From Burkholderiaceae bacterium (lineage in GTDB: Bacteria; Pseudomonadota; Gammaproteobacteria; Burkholderiales; Burkholderiaceae): a stretch of DNA of 12,282 bases. The stretch spans positions 1 through 12,282 of the forward strand of contig JALREG010000235.1 of assembly GCA_023253905.1 (NCBI GenBank), read 5' to 3'. Below the pieces are notes generated by a model. That model was not told the origin of the DNA. It saw only the letters and a program-made list of their open reading frames with translations, and ran no database searches. The translations under genes and the position numbers were made by a program. Shown here piece by piece: positions 1 through 7,425 of the stretch. Within the stretch, counting starts at the first letter, position 1. Each line of letters opens with the position of its first letter.

Positions 1-109
1 CAAGCCGATAGAAATGCAATAGCACCAGCATGCGCAGCGCGCCGTCACTGAGTGTGAAACCCCAGTAGGCGGCAGTGACGATCGCATAGTTACGGGTGCC
101 TGGATTCAT
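1..109 (-). CDS. arsJ: ArsJ organoarsenical efflux permease (partial, N-terminus only)
   Basis: ArsJ is an inner-membrane major-facilitator permease that exports 1-arseno-3-phosphoglycerate, the unstable product GAPDH makes when it uses arsenate in place of phosphate. Only the first 36 codons are present; the gene leaves the window at its left edge. The visible residues contain the family's characteristic start: MNPGTRNYAIVTAAYWGFTL, then SDGALRMLVLLHFYRL, which matches ArsJ closely. The ATG is at 109-107, six bases after the stop codon of the GAPDH gene. No strong Shine-Dalgarno is seen (only AGGG about 13 bases upstream), so translation may be coupled to GAPDH. The identification rests on both the N-terminal sequence and the partner gene. 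An unrelated MFS protein is possible but unlikely. Confidence 0.88.
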   Translation of the reverse strand, partial: MNPGTRNYAIVTAAYWGFTLSDGALRMLVLLHFYRL

Positions 110-115
110 GATGAC

Positions 116-1159
116 TCAGAGACCCTGACGCTCGATTTGGCAGGCCAGATCGACCATCCGGCAGGCGTAGCCCATCTCGTTGTCATACCAGGCGTACACC
201 TTGAGGAGCGTGCCGTCGGTGACCATGGTGGAGAGCGCATCGACGATGGCACTTCGCGTGTCGCGCGCGTAATCGGCGCTGACCAGCGGGCGCTCTTCGT
301 AACCGAGAATGCCAGCGAGCGCACCGCGAGCCGCCTGCGCAAACAGTGCATTGACCTCGGCGGCCGATGTCTCACGCTTTAACTCAAACACGCAATCGGT
401 GAGCGAGGCATTGAGCACCGGCGCCCGCACTGCGTGGCCGTTGAGTTTCCCCTTCAACTCGGGATAGATGAGCGCAATGGCGGTGGCACTGCCGGTGGTG
501 GTGGGGGCGAGGCTCAACATGGCGCTTCTCGCGCGACGCAGGTCCTTGTGCGGCGCGTCTACCACCACATTGGTGTTGGTCGGATCGTGAATCGTGGTGA
601 TCTGACCGTGGCGAATACCCAGATGTTCATGCACCACCTTCACGACCGGCGCCAGGCAATTGGTCGTGCAGGAGGCGGCCGTGACAATACGATGCCGGGC
701 CGGGTCATAGAGGTGATCGTTGACGCCCACCACAATATTGAGCACATCACCCACTTTCACAGGTGCCGCCACGATCACCCGCTTGGCACCACGGTCGAGG
801 TGCCCCTGAAGCGTTTCGGGCGTGAGGAACTTGCCGGTGCACTCCAGCACCAGATCAACGCCCAGGTCGCCCCAGGGAATCTCCGCAGCACTTGCATGCG
901 ACGAGAAACCCAGCCTGCGATCACCGAGCCGGACCGTGTCATCGCCTTCAGAGGAGATGGATTCGCGCCAGCGCCCCTGCACGCTGTCGAACTCGAGCAG
1001 GTGAGCCGTCGCCGCCACGCCACCCTTCAGTTCATTGAGATGCACGACCTCCAGTCGGTTCCCCGCGCGCGGATCGTCGGCAGGGCGCGCAGCCGCGCCA
1101 CGGGCTGCACGAAGCGCAAGCCGGCCAATACGTCCCATGCCATTGATGCCAACTCTCAT
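116..1159 (-). CDS. ArsJ-associated glyceraldehyde-3-phosphate dehydrogenase
   Basis: NAD-dependent GAPDH of 347 residues, a normal length. It has the N-terminal Rossmann motif INGMGRIGR (residues 5-13), the catalytic motif ASCTTNC with Cys164 as nucleophile, His191 as the activating base, and a YDNEMGY motif near 325-331. After the histidine, the usual HAYT-type loop is replaced by [20 protein letters not shown], a form I associate with the GAPDHs paired with arsJ rather than with glycolytic GapA. The inferred job is to form 1-arseno-3-phosphoglycerate from arsenate for export by ArsJ, which starts six bases downstream. I place the start at 1159, because an AGGAG seven or so bases upstream points to it and the [10 protein letters not shown] motif then begins at residue 4. 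An ATG 30 bases further upstream has its reading frame running through that ribosome binding site. A Pho-box-like promoter lies directly upstream. A second role in central metabolism cannot be excluded. Confidence 0.93.
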   Translation of the reverse strand: MRVGINGMGRIGRLALRAARGAAARPADDPRAGNRLEVVHLNELKGGVAATAHLLEFDSVQGRWRESISSEGDDTVRLGDRRLGFSSHASAAEIPWGDLGVDLVLECTGKFLTPETLQGHLDRGAKRVIVAAPVKVGDVLNIVVGVNDHLYDPARHRIVTAASCTTNCLAPVVKVVHEHLGIRHGQITTIHDPTNTNVVVDAPHKDLRRARSAMLSLAPTTTGSATAIALIYPELKGKLNGHAVRAPVLNASLTDCVFELKRETSAAEVNALFAQAARGALAGILGYEERPLVSADYARDTRSAIVDALSTMVTDGTLLKVYAWYDNEMGYACRMVDLACQIERQGL

Positions 1160-1198
1160 CCCGGCTCCTATTTGTGATGACCCAACCATGTTTCCAGC

Positions 1199-1232
1199 AT
1201 CATCAAAACATCAGATGACAAAACGGTGACAG
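1199..1232 (-). promoter_or_regulatory. Candidate PhoB-dependent promoter (Pho box plus -10) for GAPDH-arsJ
   Basis: On the minus strand, 1232-1215 reads CTGTCACCGTTTTGTCAT. This is two TGTCA cores set exactly 11 bases apart, the layout of the PhoB box (CTGTCAT, four A/T-rich bases, CTGTCAY). The first heptamer matches at six of seven positions and the second also at six of seven; the four-base spacer (CGTT) is less A/T-rich than consensus. Ten bases further on is GATGAT (1204-1199), a 4/6 match to TATAAT, at the spacing expected when a Pho box replaces the -35. The predicted transcription start is near 1192, giving a leader of about 33 bases with an AGGAG before the GAPDH ATG. The site lies wholly in the 87-base gap after the upstream oxidoreductase gene. 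Confidence 0.6.
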
Positions 1233-1246
1233 CCGTACGCAGCCAG

Positions 1247-2512
1247 TCAGCCGCCGGCAAACCGTGAGGCCCGATACGGCAGGGGATCGATCCGGGGTTC
1301 GCGGCCAGCAATCAGGTCGGCAATCAGTTCCGCGCTGGCAGGCGCTGATGCCAGCCCGACATGTCCGTGCCCGAACGCACAGAACACCTGATCCGACCCT
1401 TCACAGCGACCGAGCACCGGTAGCCCATCAGGGGTGGAGGGGCGATGGCCAAGCCACCTTGGGATGCCCGCGCTTGACCCGGGCACTGACAGACTGGGGA
1501 ACATCCGCTGCGCATGGCGAAGCAGAATGTCGGCGCGTCGCCAATCGGGGCCCGCGGCTCGGCTCGCCAGTTCAACCTGGCCGGAGATCCGAAGACCCTG
1601 CACCGTCTGCGTGACCGCCATCTTGCCGTCGGACGGCATGAGTGGCGTACGCATCAACAGATCTTCGGCCGGGAGCACCACGTGATAACCGCGCTCACTC
1701 TCGAGCGGGATTCGGCTGCCCGCTTCGTGTGCAAGATGTGCGGAATCGATGCCAGCACAGATGACTGCGTAGTCGGTTACGATGTCGGTTGCCCCCGCCC
1801 GAACCGATCGCAGCCTGCCTCCCTCAACGACCAATTCGGTGGCCGAACCATTTATCCAGCGGGCGCCACGCGACTGGGCAAGCGCTGCGAGCGCAGCCAC
1901 ATAGGCACCCGGATCCCGGCAATGTCCGCCTGCGGGCACCTCGATGCCGAAGCCATAAGAAGGAGCGAGCGCCGGCGTGTGATGGCGGAGCTCATCATGA
2001 TCGATTTCACGCCAGATCACGCGCTGGTCACGTCTCAGCTGCCACGCGAGCGATTCAGCTTCGAATGCTTTCCGTGACGGATAGACATAGGTCAGTCCCG
2101 ACTCAATCACGAGATCGGCGACGCCCGCCTCGCGCGCGAGTGCAGCATGCCGGGCCGGCGCGTCATGAAGAAGCGCTGACAGGGCGCGCGCTGTCCTCGC
2201 GACCCGCTCGAAACGGTGCCCCGCCGCCAAAAAGCGGACGAGCCAGGGGGCAAGCCGCGGAAGTGAGCCCGCGCGAATGACCAGCGGACCATCGGCATCG
2301 AGCAGATAACTGGGAATGTTTTTCCAGAGCCCGGGCAACGACATTGGCACCACCGACGCGGTGCTAAGCCAGCCCCCGTTACCGTAACTGGCCGCATGAT
2401 CGCCGCCAGCAGCACGAGGTTCAATAACCGTCACTCGGTGGCCATCAGCGAGCAGGGTAAGCGCTGTACACGCGCCGACCACGCCGGCGCCGATGACGAC
2501 GACATCACTCAT
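1247..2512 (-). CDS. FAD-dependent D-amino-acid dehydrogenase-like oxidoreductase (DAO family)
   Basis: A 421-residue flavoprotein of the DAO superfamily, resembling D-amino-acid dehydrogenase (DadA) and related imino-acid or hydroxyproline oxidoreductases. These oxidise a C-N bond and usually pass electrons to the respiratory chain. The N-terminus shows the FAD-binding motif GAGVVG (residues 8-13) with Glu31 at the end of the second strand to bind the ribose, followed by AASYGNGG (40-47), which occupies the flavin-contact position of this family. Near the C-terminus are GHRPSTPDGLPVLG and FGHGHVGL, the typical FAD-closing motifs. The length is usual. The ATG at 2512 fits the motif spacing, although no good Shine-Dalgarno precedes it. 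It lies upstream of GAPDH-arsJ on the same strand but is 87 bases away with a promoter between, so it need not share function. The substrate is not determinable here; dadA proper is not claimed. Confidence 0.8.
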   Translation of the reverse strand: MSDVVVIGAGVVGACTALTLLADGHRVTVIEPRAAGGDHAASYGNGGWLSTASVVPMSLPGLWKNIPSYLLDADGPLVIRAGSLPRLAPWLVRFLAAGHRFERVARTARALSALLHDAPARHAALAREAGVADLVIESGLTYVYPSRKAFEAESLAWQLRRDQRVIWREIDHDELRHHTPALAPSYGFGIEVPAGGHCRDPGAYVAALAALAQSRGARWINGSATELVVEGGRLRSVRAGATDIVTDYAVICAGIDSAHLAHEAGSRIPLESERGYHVVLPAEDLLMRTPLMPSDGKMAVTQTVQGLRISGQVELASRAAGPDWRRADILLRHAQRMFPSLSVPGSSAGIPRWLGHRPSTPDGLPVLGRCEGSDQVFCAFGHGHVGLASAPASAELIADLIAGREPRIDPLPYRASRFAGG

Positions 2513-2695
2513 GGCAGGGTTCGACTAAAGGGAGACGGCAAAGGCGCGGGTAGGCAGACACCCTGGCATCTTAGCCCGGGGTTCGCCGGTCGCGAAGCAC
2601 GCCTCGCCCGCCAACCTCAGCCTGCGACACGGACGCCCGCCATCCGCCTTTGACGTTCTAGAATCAGCGCGAGCAACCCTAGTCTGGAGTCATCT
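2513..2695. promoter_or_regulatory. Divergent intergenic region with tentative promoters for both flanking genes
   Basis: This 183-base gap separates the minus-strand DAO-family gene from the plus-strand monooxygenase. Rightward, TAGAAT at 2659-2664 (5/6 match to TATAAT) would start RNA near 2671. It has no convincing -35. It is followed by GGAG at 2686-2689, six bases before the GTG start at 2696, which is good support for that start. Leftward, TAAGAT (complement of 2568-2573) is a 4/6 -10 with a poor -35 (TTCGCG) 17 bases upstream. No operator, terminator or regulator gene could be identified. The promoter calls rest on hexamer matches only. Confidence 0.28.
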
Positions 2696-4381
2696 GTGAT
2701 CGAAACCCCAGTGCTGATCGTGGGCGGTGGGCCGGTCGGTCTGTCGCTTGCCGGCGAACTCGGCTGGCGCGGCCTGCCCTGCACGCTGCTCGAAACCCGC
2801 ACGGCACCCACCGAGCATCCGAAGGCCACACTGCTCGGCGCCCGGTCCATGGAATATTTCCGGCGCTGGGGCATCACCGATGACATCTACCGCGCCGCGC
2901 TTCCGCCCGAGGTCAACTACTTCATCACTTTTTCGAGCCGGCTTGCCGGACACGAGCTCTACCGGATCACCTCGCCCTCAATCCGCCAGACCATCGAACG
3001 TCCGCCGGAAGTCATGGCGCGCTGGCGGGAGCTGCAGTGGTCTCCGTTCTACAAGACACAGATTGGCCAGCAGGCGCTTGAACCCGTGCTGTGGCGATTT
3101 GCGCAGTCACAAACGGGCGTGAGCCTTCGCCACGGCTGGCGGTTTGAGTCATTTGAGGAGGACGACAGCGGCATCACCTCGGTTGCCACCGAGCTGGCAA
3201 GCGGTACTTCACACCGAATTCGCAGTCGCTGGCTGGTGGCCTGCGACGGGGGGACCAGTCCAATCCGGCGAACGCTCGGCATCCGCTACAACGGCCGCGG
3301 GAAGATGCGCGCCAATGTCAGTTTCTATTTTCGGTCGAAAGAGTTCCTTGCGATTCACGGCAAGGGGCTGGGGAATCTCTATTTCGTGTTTGCCCCCGAC
3401 AGCTTCGGCGTTTTCACCGCAATCGACGGTAACGAGCTCTGGAGCTTTCAATATTATTTTCTGGATCACTCAAGGAACACCGAGACGATCGACGCCCGTG
3501 AGGTTCTCACGCGCGCGGTCGGCCGGCCGTTCTCATTTGAGCTCTGCGCGAGCACGCAGTGGCATCACCACCAGTCAGTGGCGAGGCAATGGCGCTCCGA
3601 GGGCGGGCGCGTCTTCCTTGCAGGCGATAGCGCCCACCTGTTTGTGCCCACAGGTGGCGTGGGCATGAACACCGGTATCGGCGATGCAATGGATCTTGGC
3701 TGGAAGCTCGCAGCCTTTGAAGCTGGCCAGGCCGGCGAGCGCCTGCTCGACAGTTACGAAATAGAGCGCAAGCCCATCGCTGTGCGTAACAGTGTGGTCT
3801 CGGCCAACAACTCGGACAAGATCGACATGGTGATGGACGAGGTGCCGCCCGAGATCGACGAGGACAGCCCTGCGGGTGAGGCGGCACGCGCGCGGCTCAT
3901 TCCGCGCATCCGCTGGATGAGCCGGCAGTTCAATTCGGCAGGCCTGCACCTCGGCTATCGCTACATCGACTCGCCGGTGGTGGCGGCCGATGGCAGCCCC
4001 GAGCCGCCCGATGATCCGGCACAGGTCGTGCCGAGCACCTGGCCGGGATCGCGCGCACCGCATGCCTGGCTGACCGCGGATCAGAGCCTGCGCGGCGCCA
4101 GCACGCTCGACTGGTTCGGCCGCGGCTGGGTGCTGGTGGGCACATCGGACACGACCGCAGACACAGTGGCCCCCGCGCGGGCCGCAATCGATGCGGCCTG
4201 CCGTGCTCACGGAGTTGAACTCCGACACCACACGCTTCCCAGCCCAGCGCATGACCGGCTCTATGAGCGACGCTGGGTTCTGGTGAGACCCGATGGGCAT
4301 GTCGCATGGCGTGGCGACGCCCCGCCCGAATCAGCCCAGTCGCTCATTGCACAGGTCCTGGGGCACGCCCCGCATCACTGA
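2696..4381 (+). CDS. Group A FAD-dependent aromatic-type monooxygenase (PheA/TfdB family)
   Basis: A 561-residue flavoprotein hydroxylase of the FAD_binding_3 family, which uses NAD(P)H and oxygen to hydroxylate mostly phenolic or aromatic substrates. Three flavin motifs appear in order: GGGPVG at residues 10-15 with Glu33 as ribose ligand and Arg50; the DG motif ACDGGTSPIRR at 182-192; and the GD motif AGDSAHLFVPTGGVGMNTG at 309-327. The region from about 440 to the end, with a segment reading LDWFGRGWVLVG, resembles the C-terminal thioredoxin-like domain of phenol hydroxylase-type enzymes. The start is a GTG with GGAG six bases upstream; the GGGPVG motif then sits at the normal distance from the N-terminus. 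It is followed by a TRAP transporter and a glutathione transferase on the same strand, suggesting a role in catabolism of an imported compound. The substrate is unknown. 2,4-dichlorophenol, resorcinol, 3-hydroxyphenylpropionate and polyketide hydroxylases all share this fold. Confidence 0.88.
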   Translation: MIETPVLIVGGGPVGLSLAGELGWRGLPCTLLETRTAPTEHPKATLLGARSMEYFRRWGITDDIYRAALPPEVNYFITFSSRLAGHELYRITSPSIRQTIERPPEVMARWRELQWSPFYKTQIGQQALEPVLWRFAQSQTGVSLRHGWRFESFEEDDSGITSVATELASGTSHRIRSRWLVACDGGTSPIRRTLGIRYNGRGKMRANVSFYFRSKEFLAIHGKGLGNLYFVFAPDSFGVFTAIDGNELWSFQYYFLDHSRNTETIDAREVLTRAVGRPFSFELCASTQWHHHQSVARQWRSEGGRVFLAGDSAHLFVPTGGVGMNTGIGDAMDLGWKLAAFEAGQAGERLLDSYEIERKPIAVRNSVVSANNSDKIDMVMDEVPPEIDEDSPAGEAARARLIPRIRWMSRQFNSAGLHLGYRYIDSPVVAADGSPEPPDDPAQVVPSTWPGSRAPHAWLTADQSLRGASTLDWFGRGWVLVGTSDTTADTVAPARAAIDAACRAHGVELRHHTLPSPAHDRLYERRWVLVRPDGHVAWRGDAPPESAQSLIAQVLGHAPHH

Positions 4382-4525
4382 ACACGTCCAGCACGCCTGC
4401 AACGATGATTTTTCGGCAGAGGCCCTCCGGCCCGCGCACAAAAGCATCAGGCCGAATTACACTCGGGGCCCTGACGGCGAAACCACCCGACCGACGTGGC
4501 GCCTGACATAACCTTGGAGACACCC

Positions 4526-5542
4526 ATGAACCCAACTCGTCGACACCTCCTGAGCGCCGCCGGCGCCATGGCTACCGGCGCTTTGGTTTCGCCCTCGCAG
4601 GCGCAATCAACCCCGCTGGTGAAGGTCGCCACATTCGTGCCCGAGCAGTCGGTCGGCGTCGCAAGGGTCATCAAGCCCTGGATGCTTGCCACCCAGCAGG
4701 AGGTTGGCACCCGCGCCCGCTTCCAGGGCTTCTGGGGCGGCTCGCTGGGTAAGGACGCTTTCAAGCAATTCGATCTGGTGCGCACCGGGGTCGCTGACGT
4801 CGCCTGGGTGCTGCCTGGTTATCACGGCAGACAGTTCGAGGACATGCAGCTCTTCGAACTGCCTTTTCTTTTCGAAAACGCCACCGAAGCGGCGCTGGTG
4901 GGCTGGCATCTCTGCGAGAAGAAGATGCTCCGCGGCATCGAGGATGTTCATCTGGTCGGCTTTTTCGCCACCGAAACCTCCAATCTCTGGATGGCCAACC
5001 CGATCAAGTCGCTTGATGAACTGAAGGGCAAGAAGATCCGTTCGGTGGGCGCAGTCCACGCAGAGTGGCTCAAGGTGATGGGCGCGAGCGCCGAGACCAT
5101 GGACAGCCCCGAAATGAACGAGGGCCTGCAACGGCGCACGCTCGACGGCGTGATCCAGAGCTGGTCGGGCATGCGCACCTTCAAGACCCTGCCTCTGGTT
5201 CGGCAGAATCAGCTGGCACCGATTGGCGTCATCCCGTTTCTTCTGCTCATGAATCGCAAAGCCTTTGATGGCCTTCCCAAGGATGTCCAGGATGCCGTCA
5301 TGAAGCACGGCGGCACCACGCTTGCGCGCGGGGCGGGCGAGGCCTACGAGGGCGTGGGGCAGGAAATCCGGGCCACCGTCGAGAAAGACGCCAAGATCCA
5401 GCTCGCCGAACTCTCGGCGGCTGACAAGGCACGCTACGCCCAGCAGGCGCAGGCGGTGCACAAATGGTGGATTCAGAAATCGCCCAACGGCGAAAAAATC
5501 TACGCTGAGGCGGTTGCGCAGTTGAAGAAAATCCGCGGCTGA
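4526..5542 (+). CDS. dctP: TRAP transporter periplasmic solute-binding protein (DctP family)
   Basis: The substrate-capturing subunit of a tripartite ATP-independent periplasmic (TRAP) transporter, 338 residues. The N-terminus reads NPTRRHLLSAAGAMATGAL and is followed by SQAQS. The twin arginines before a hydrophobic stretch suggest Tat export, with cleavage after about residue 26; Sec export is possible. The mature part carries DctP features: WGGSLGKDAFKQFDLVRTG, FELPFLF, the strand KKIRSVG holding the conserved arginine that usually contacts a substrate carboxylate, and LDGVIQSW. I chose the ATG at 4526 because GGAG lies six bases upstream and the signal peptide starts there; an in-frame ATG 30 bases earlier would put a hydrophilic extension before it. 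The 144 bases between the monooxygenase and this gene show no convincing promoter or terminator. The ligand is probably an organic acid but cannot be named. Confidence 0.92.
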   Translation: MNPTRRHLLSAAGAMATGALVSPSQAQSTPLVKVATFVPEQSVGVARVIKPWMLATQQEVGTRARFQGFWGGSLGKDAFKQFDLVRTGVADVAWVLPGYHGRQFEDMQLFELPFLFENATEAALVGWHLCEKKMLRGIEDVHLVGFFATETSNLWMANPIKSLDELKGKKIRSVGAVHAEWLKVMGASAETMDSPEMNEGLQRRTLDGVIQSWSGMRTFKTLPLVRQNQLAPIGVIPFLLLMNRKAFDGLPKDVQDAVMKHGGTTLARGAGEAYEGVGQEIRATVEKDAKIQLAELSAADKARYAQQAQAVHKWWIQKSPNGEKIYAEAVAQLKKIRG

Positions 5543-5552
5543 AGGATCCGCC

Positions 5553-6062
5553 GTGGCGGAATCGTTTGCGCGCCGGTTTGCGCGACTCACCGACCGGCTC
5601 GCGCTCCTCGGCTTTACCGGCCTCTGCGTGGCGGCTGCGCTCACCACCTACGAGGGTGCGGCACGCTATCTGGGCTGGTCTCGCCTGCCCGGCCTCACCG
5701 ATATCCTGAGCCTGGTGATGGCGGTGATCATCGCAACGGCTTTCCCGGCAGGGCTCCTCAGCCAGTCGAATGTCACCATCCGTTTTCTTGGCAAGGCGCT
5801 GCCGCGTCGCGGATATCGCCTGCTCGAGATCTTCGGGTGTTCGGTCACCCTGGTGTTCTTCGCACTCGTTACCTGGCAGTTTTTTCTGTTTGTCCTTGAC
5901 CAGTACGGGCGGGGCGCCACCACACGCACCATCGAGGTACCGGTGGCGCCGGCGTGGCTGCTCGCCACGCTCGTCATCGCGGTCGCAATCCCCGCCCAGA
6001 TGCTGGTCATTCACCGCTGGGTCCGCGCGCTGGGCGGCCACGCCGACGAGCCCGAGCACTAA
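5553..6062 (+). CDS. dctQ: TRAP transporter small permease subunit (DctQ family)
   Basis: The small membrane subunit of the TRAP transporter, 169 residues, usual for DctQ. Four hydrophobic segments are visible at about residues 13-32, 44-66, 86-113 and 129-150, consistent with the four-helix DctQ fold. The GTG start at 5553 has AAGGA six bases upstream; that ribosome binding site overlaps the stop codon of dctP, whose end is ten bases away. Eight bases follow before dctM. Gene order P-Q-M and tight spacing indicate one transcript. DctQ sequences are poorly conserved, so the call relies on position and topology as much as on residues. Confidence 0.88.
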   Translation: MAESFARRFARLTDRLALLGFTGLCVAAALTTYEGAARYLGWSRLPGLTDILSLVMAVIIATAFPAGLLSQSNVTIRFLGKALPRRGYRLLEIFGCSVTLVFFALVTWQFFLFVLDQYGRGATTRTIEVPVAPAWLLATLVIAVAIPAQMLVIHRWVRALGGHADEPEH

Positions 6063-6070
6063 CCCGCCTC

Positions 6071-7378
6071 ATGGATCCGCTTTTCACCGGCCTGCTTGGT
6101 CTCGGCCTCATGTTTGCGCTGATCGCGCTTCATGTGCCGATCGGTGTAGCCATGGGCGTGTCGGGGCTCATCGGCTGCAGTTTCATCATCGGCTGGGAGC
6201 CCGCGCTCTCGCTTCTCTCCACCGAGCCCTCGAGCGCACTCAGCAGCCTCGCGCTCGCCGTCATTCCGCTCTTTCTTCTGATGGGCAACTTCGCGCATGC
6301 GGGCGGCCTGTCAACCGAGCTGTACCGGGTTGCCGGCGCGTTTTTCGGTCATCGTCCTGGCGGGCTTGCGATTTCCACCGTACTCGGCTGCGCGGGCTTT
6401 GGTGCGGTCTGCGGATCGTCGGTCGCGACCGCAGCCACCATGTCGCGCATTGCGCTGCCGGAAATGCTCTCGCACCGATACGGGCAGGGCTTTGCAGCCG
6501 CCACGATTGCCACGGGCGGCACGCTGGGCATCATCATTCCGCCTTCTGTGATTCTCGTGCTCTACGGCGTGCTCACCGAAAATTCAATTACCGCGCTGTT
6601 CGTGGCTTCTGTCATTCCTGGACTTCTGACCGTGGTGTTTTACATGGCAGCGGTATCGGTCTATGCACGCTTTGCACCCGACCAGGCTCCGGTCGGCCCC
6701 CGAAGTGACTGGGCTGCTCGAATGGCTACGGTTCGCGAATGCTGGGCGGTGGTGCTGCTCGCCATCGCGGTGGGCGCAGGCATCTATTCCGGCATGTTCA
6801 CCGTAAACGAGGCCGCATCGGTGGGGGCCACCTTCGCATTTGCTATTGCGCTGGCGAGAAAGCGGCTCACCATGGCGCGCTTCATTGAATCGATCCGCGA
6901 TACGGTCACCTCCACCGCGCTCATCTTCGTGATCATCATCGGGGCATCGGTCTTCAGTTATTTCGTCACGCTGTCCGGTATGCCACAGGCAGTCGTTGAA
7001 GGCATTGAAAAGCTGGGCGTCTCCGCGCTACTGGTGATCGTGATGCTGCAGATCATGTATCTGATCGCGGGCGCGATCTTTGATGAGATCGCCGCCATGG
7101 TCATCACGCTTCCCTTTGTCTATCCGCTTATCATCGGACTGGGTTATGACCCCCTGTGGTGGGGCGTGGTGAATGTGGTTCTCATCAGCATGGGCATGAT
7201 CATCCCGCCCATTGGAATCAACGTGTTCGTGGTGCAGTCAATGGCCTCGCATATCCCGCTCATGAGCATCTATCGCGGCATCACACCCTTCGTGCTCGCC
7301 GATATCGCCAGACTCGCGGTGATCACCCTGTTTCCCGCGCTCTGCACCTGGCTGCCCAAGGTGACCGGCTGGTCATAG
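6071..7378 (+). CDS. dctM: TRAP transporter large permease subunit (DctM family)
   Basis: The ion-coupled transport channel of the TRAP system, 435 residues, which matches the usual DctM length. It is highly hydrophobic throughout, with about a dozen membrane segments. Family motifs are clear: GCAGFGAVCGSSVATAATMS in the first half, the re-entrant loop sequence GTLGIIIPPSVILVLYG, and near the end the second loop GMIIPPIGINVFVVQS. I start at the ATG at 6071 (MDPLFTGLLGLG), directly before the first membrane helix; the frame is open upstream through dctQ, but that part is an out-of-frame arginine-rich reading of dctQ. Import would be driven by a sodium or proton gradient, as is usual for the family. 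Confidence 0.94.
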   Translation: MDPLFTGLLGLGLMFALIALHVPIGVAMGVSGLIGCSFIIGWEPALSLLSTEPSSALSSLALAVIPLFLLMGNFAHAGGLSTELYRVAGAFFGHRPGGLAISTVLGCAGFGAVCGSSVATAATMSRIALPEMLSHRYGQGFAAATIATGGTLGIIIPPSVILVLYGVLTENSITALFVASVIPGLLTVVFYMAAVSVYARFAPDQAPVGPRSDWAARMATVRECWAVVLLAIAVGAGIYSGMFTVNEAASVGATFAFAIALARKRLTMARFIESIRDTVTSTALIFVIIIGASVFSYFVTLSGMPQAVVEGIEKLGVSALLVIVMLQIMYLIAGAIFDEIAAMVITLPFVYPLIIGLGYDPLWWGVVNVVLISMGMIIPPIGINVFVVQSMASHIPLMSIYRGITPFVLADIARLAVITLFPALCTWLPKVTGWS

Positions 7379-7425
7379 CGCGCGCCACGCCGAATTTCAG
7401 ACCCATCCCGAAAGGACTGACTGCC

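Noticed and set aside
434..1177. Long open frame on the plus strand opposite the GAPDH gene
   Set aside because: It mirrors the GAPDH coding frame in GC-rich DNA, has no recognisable family motifs and no ribosome binding site; the GAPDH on the other strand is unambiguous.
1199..1218. CATCA-AAA-CATCA repeat overlapping the -10, considered as an ArsR operator
   Set aside because: It is a short direct repeat with only a minor palindrome (CATC-T-GATG) and does not show the long dyad expected of an ArsR/SmtB site. No arsR is in view. It could still add a second regulator, but the evidence is too thin to call.
4382..4525. Promoter or terminator in the gap between monooxygenase and dctP
   Set aside because: TACACT at 4459-4464 resembles a -10 but has no -35 at 16-18 bases, and no GC stem followed by a T-run was found. 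The gap is left unannotated.
4607..5647. 346-codon open frame on the minus strand opposite dctP
   Set aside because: Typical antisense shadow of a high-GC gene; composition lacks hydrophobic core patterning and the DctP on the plus strand is certain. The same applies to minus-strand frames at 3575-4300, 5298-6059 and 9159-9899.
6071..7378. Extended N-terminus of DctM back to 5954
   Set aside because: The extra 39 residues are arginine-rich and overlap dctQ in another frame; MDPLFTGLL at 6071 gives the normal family start.
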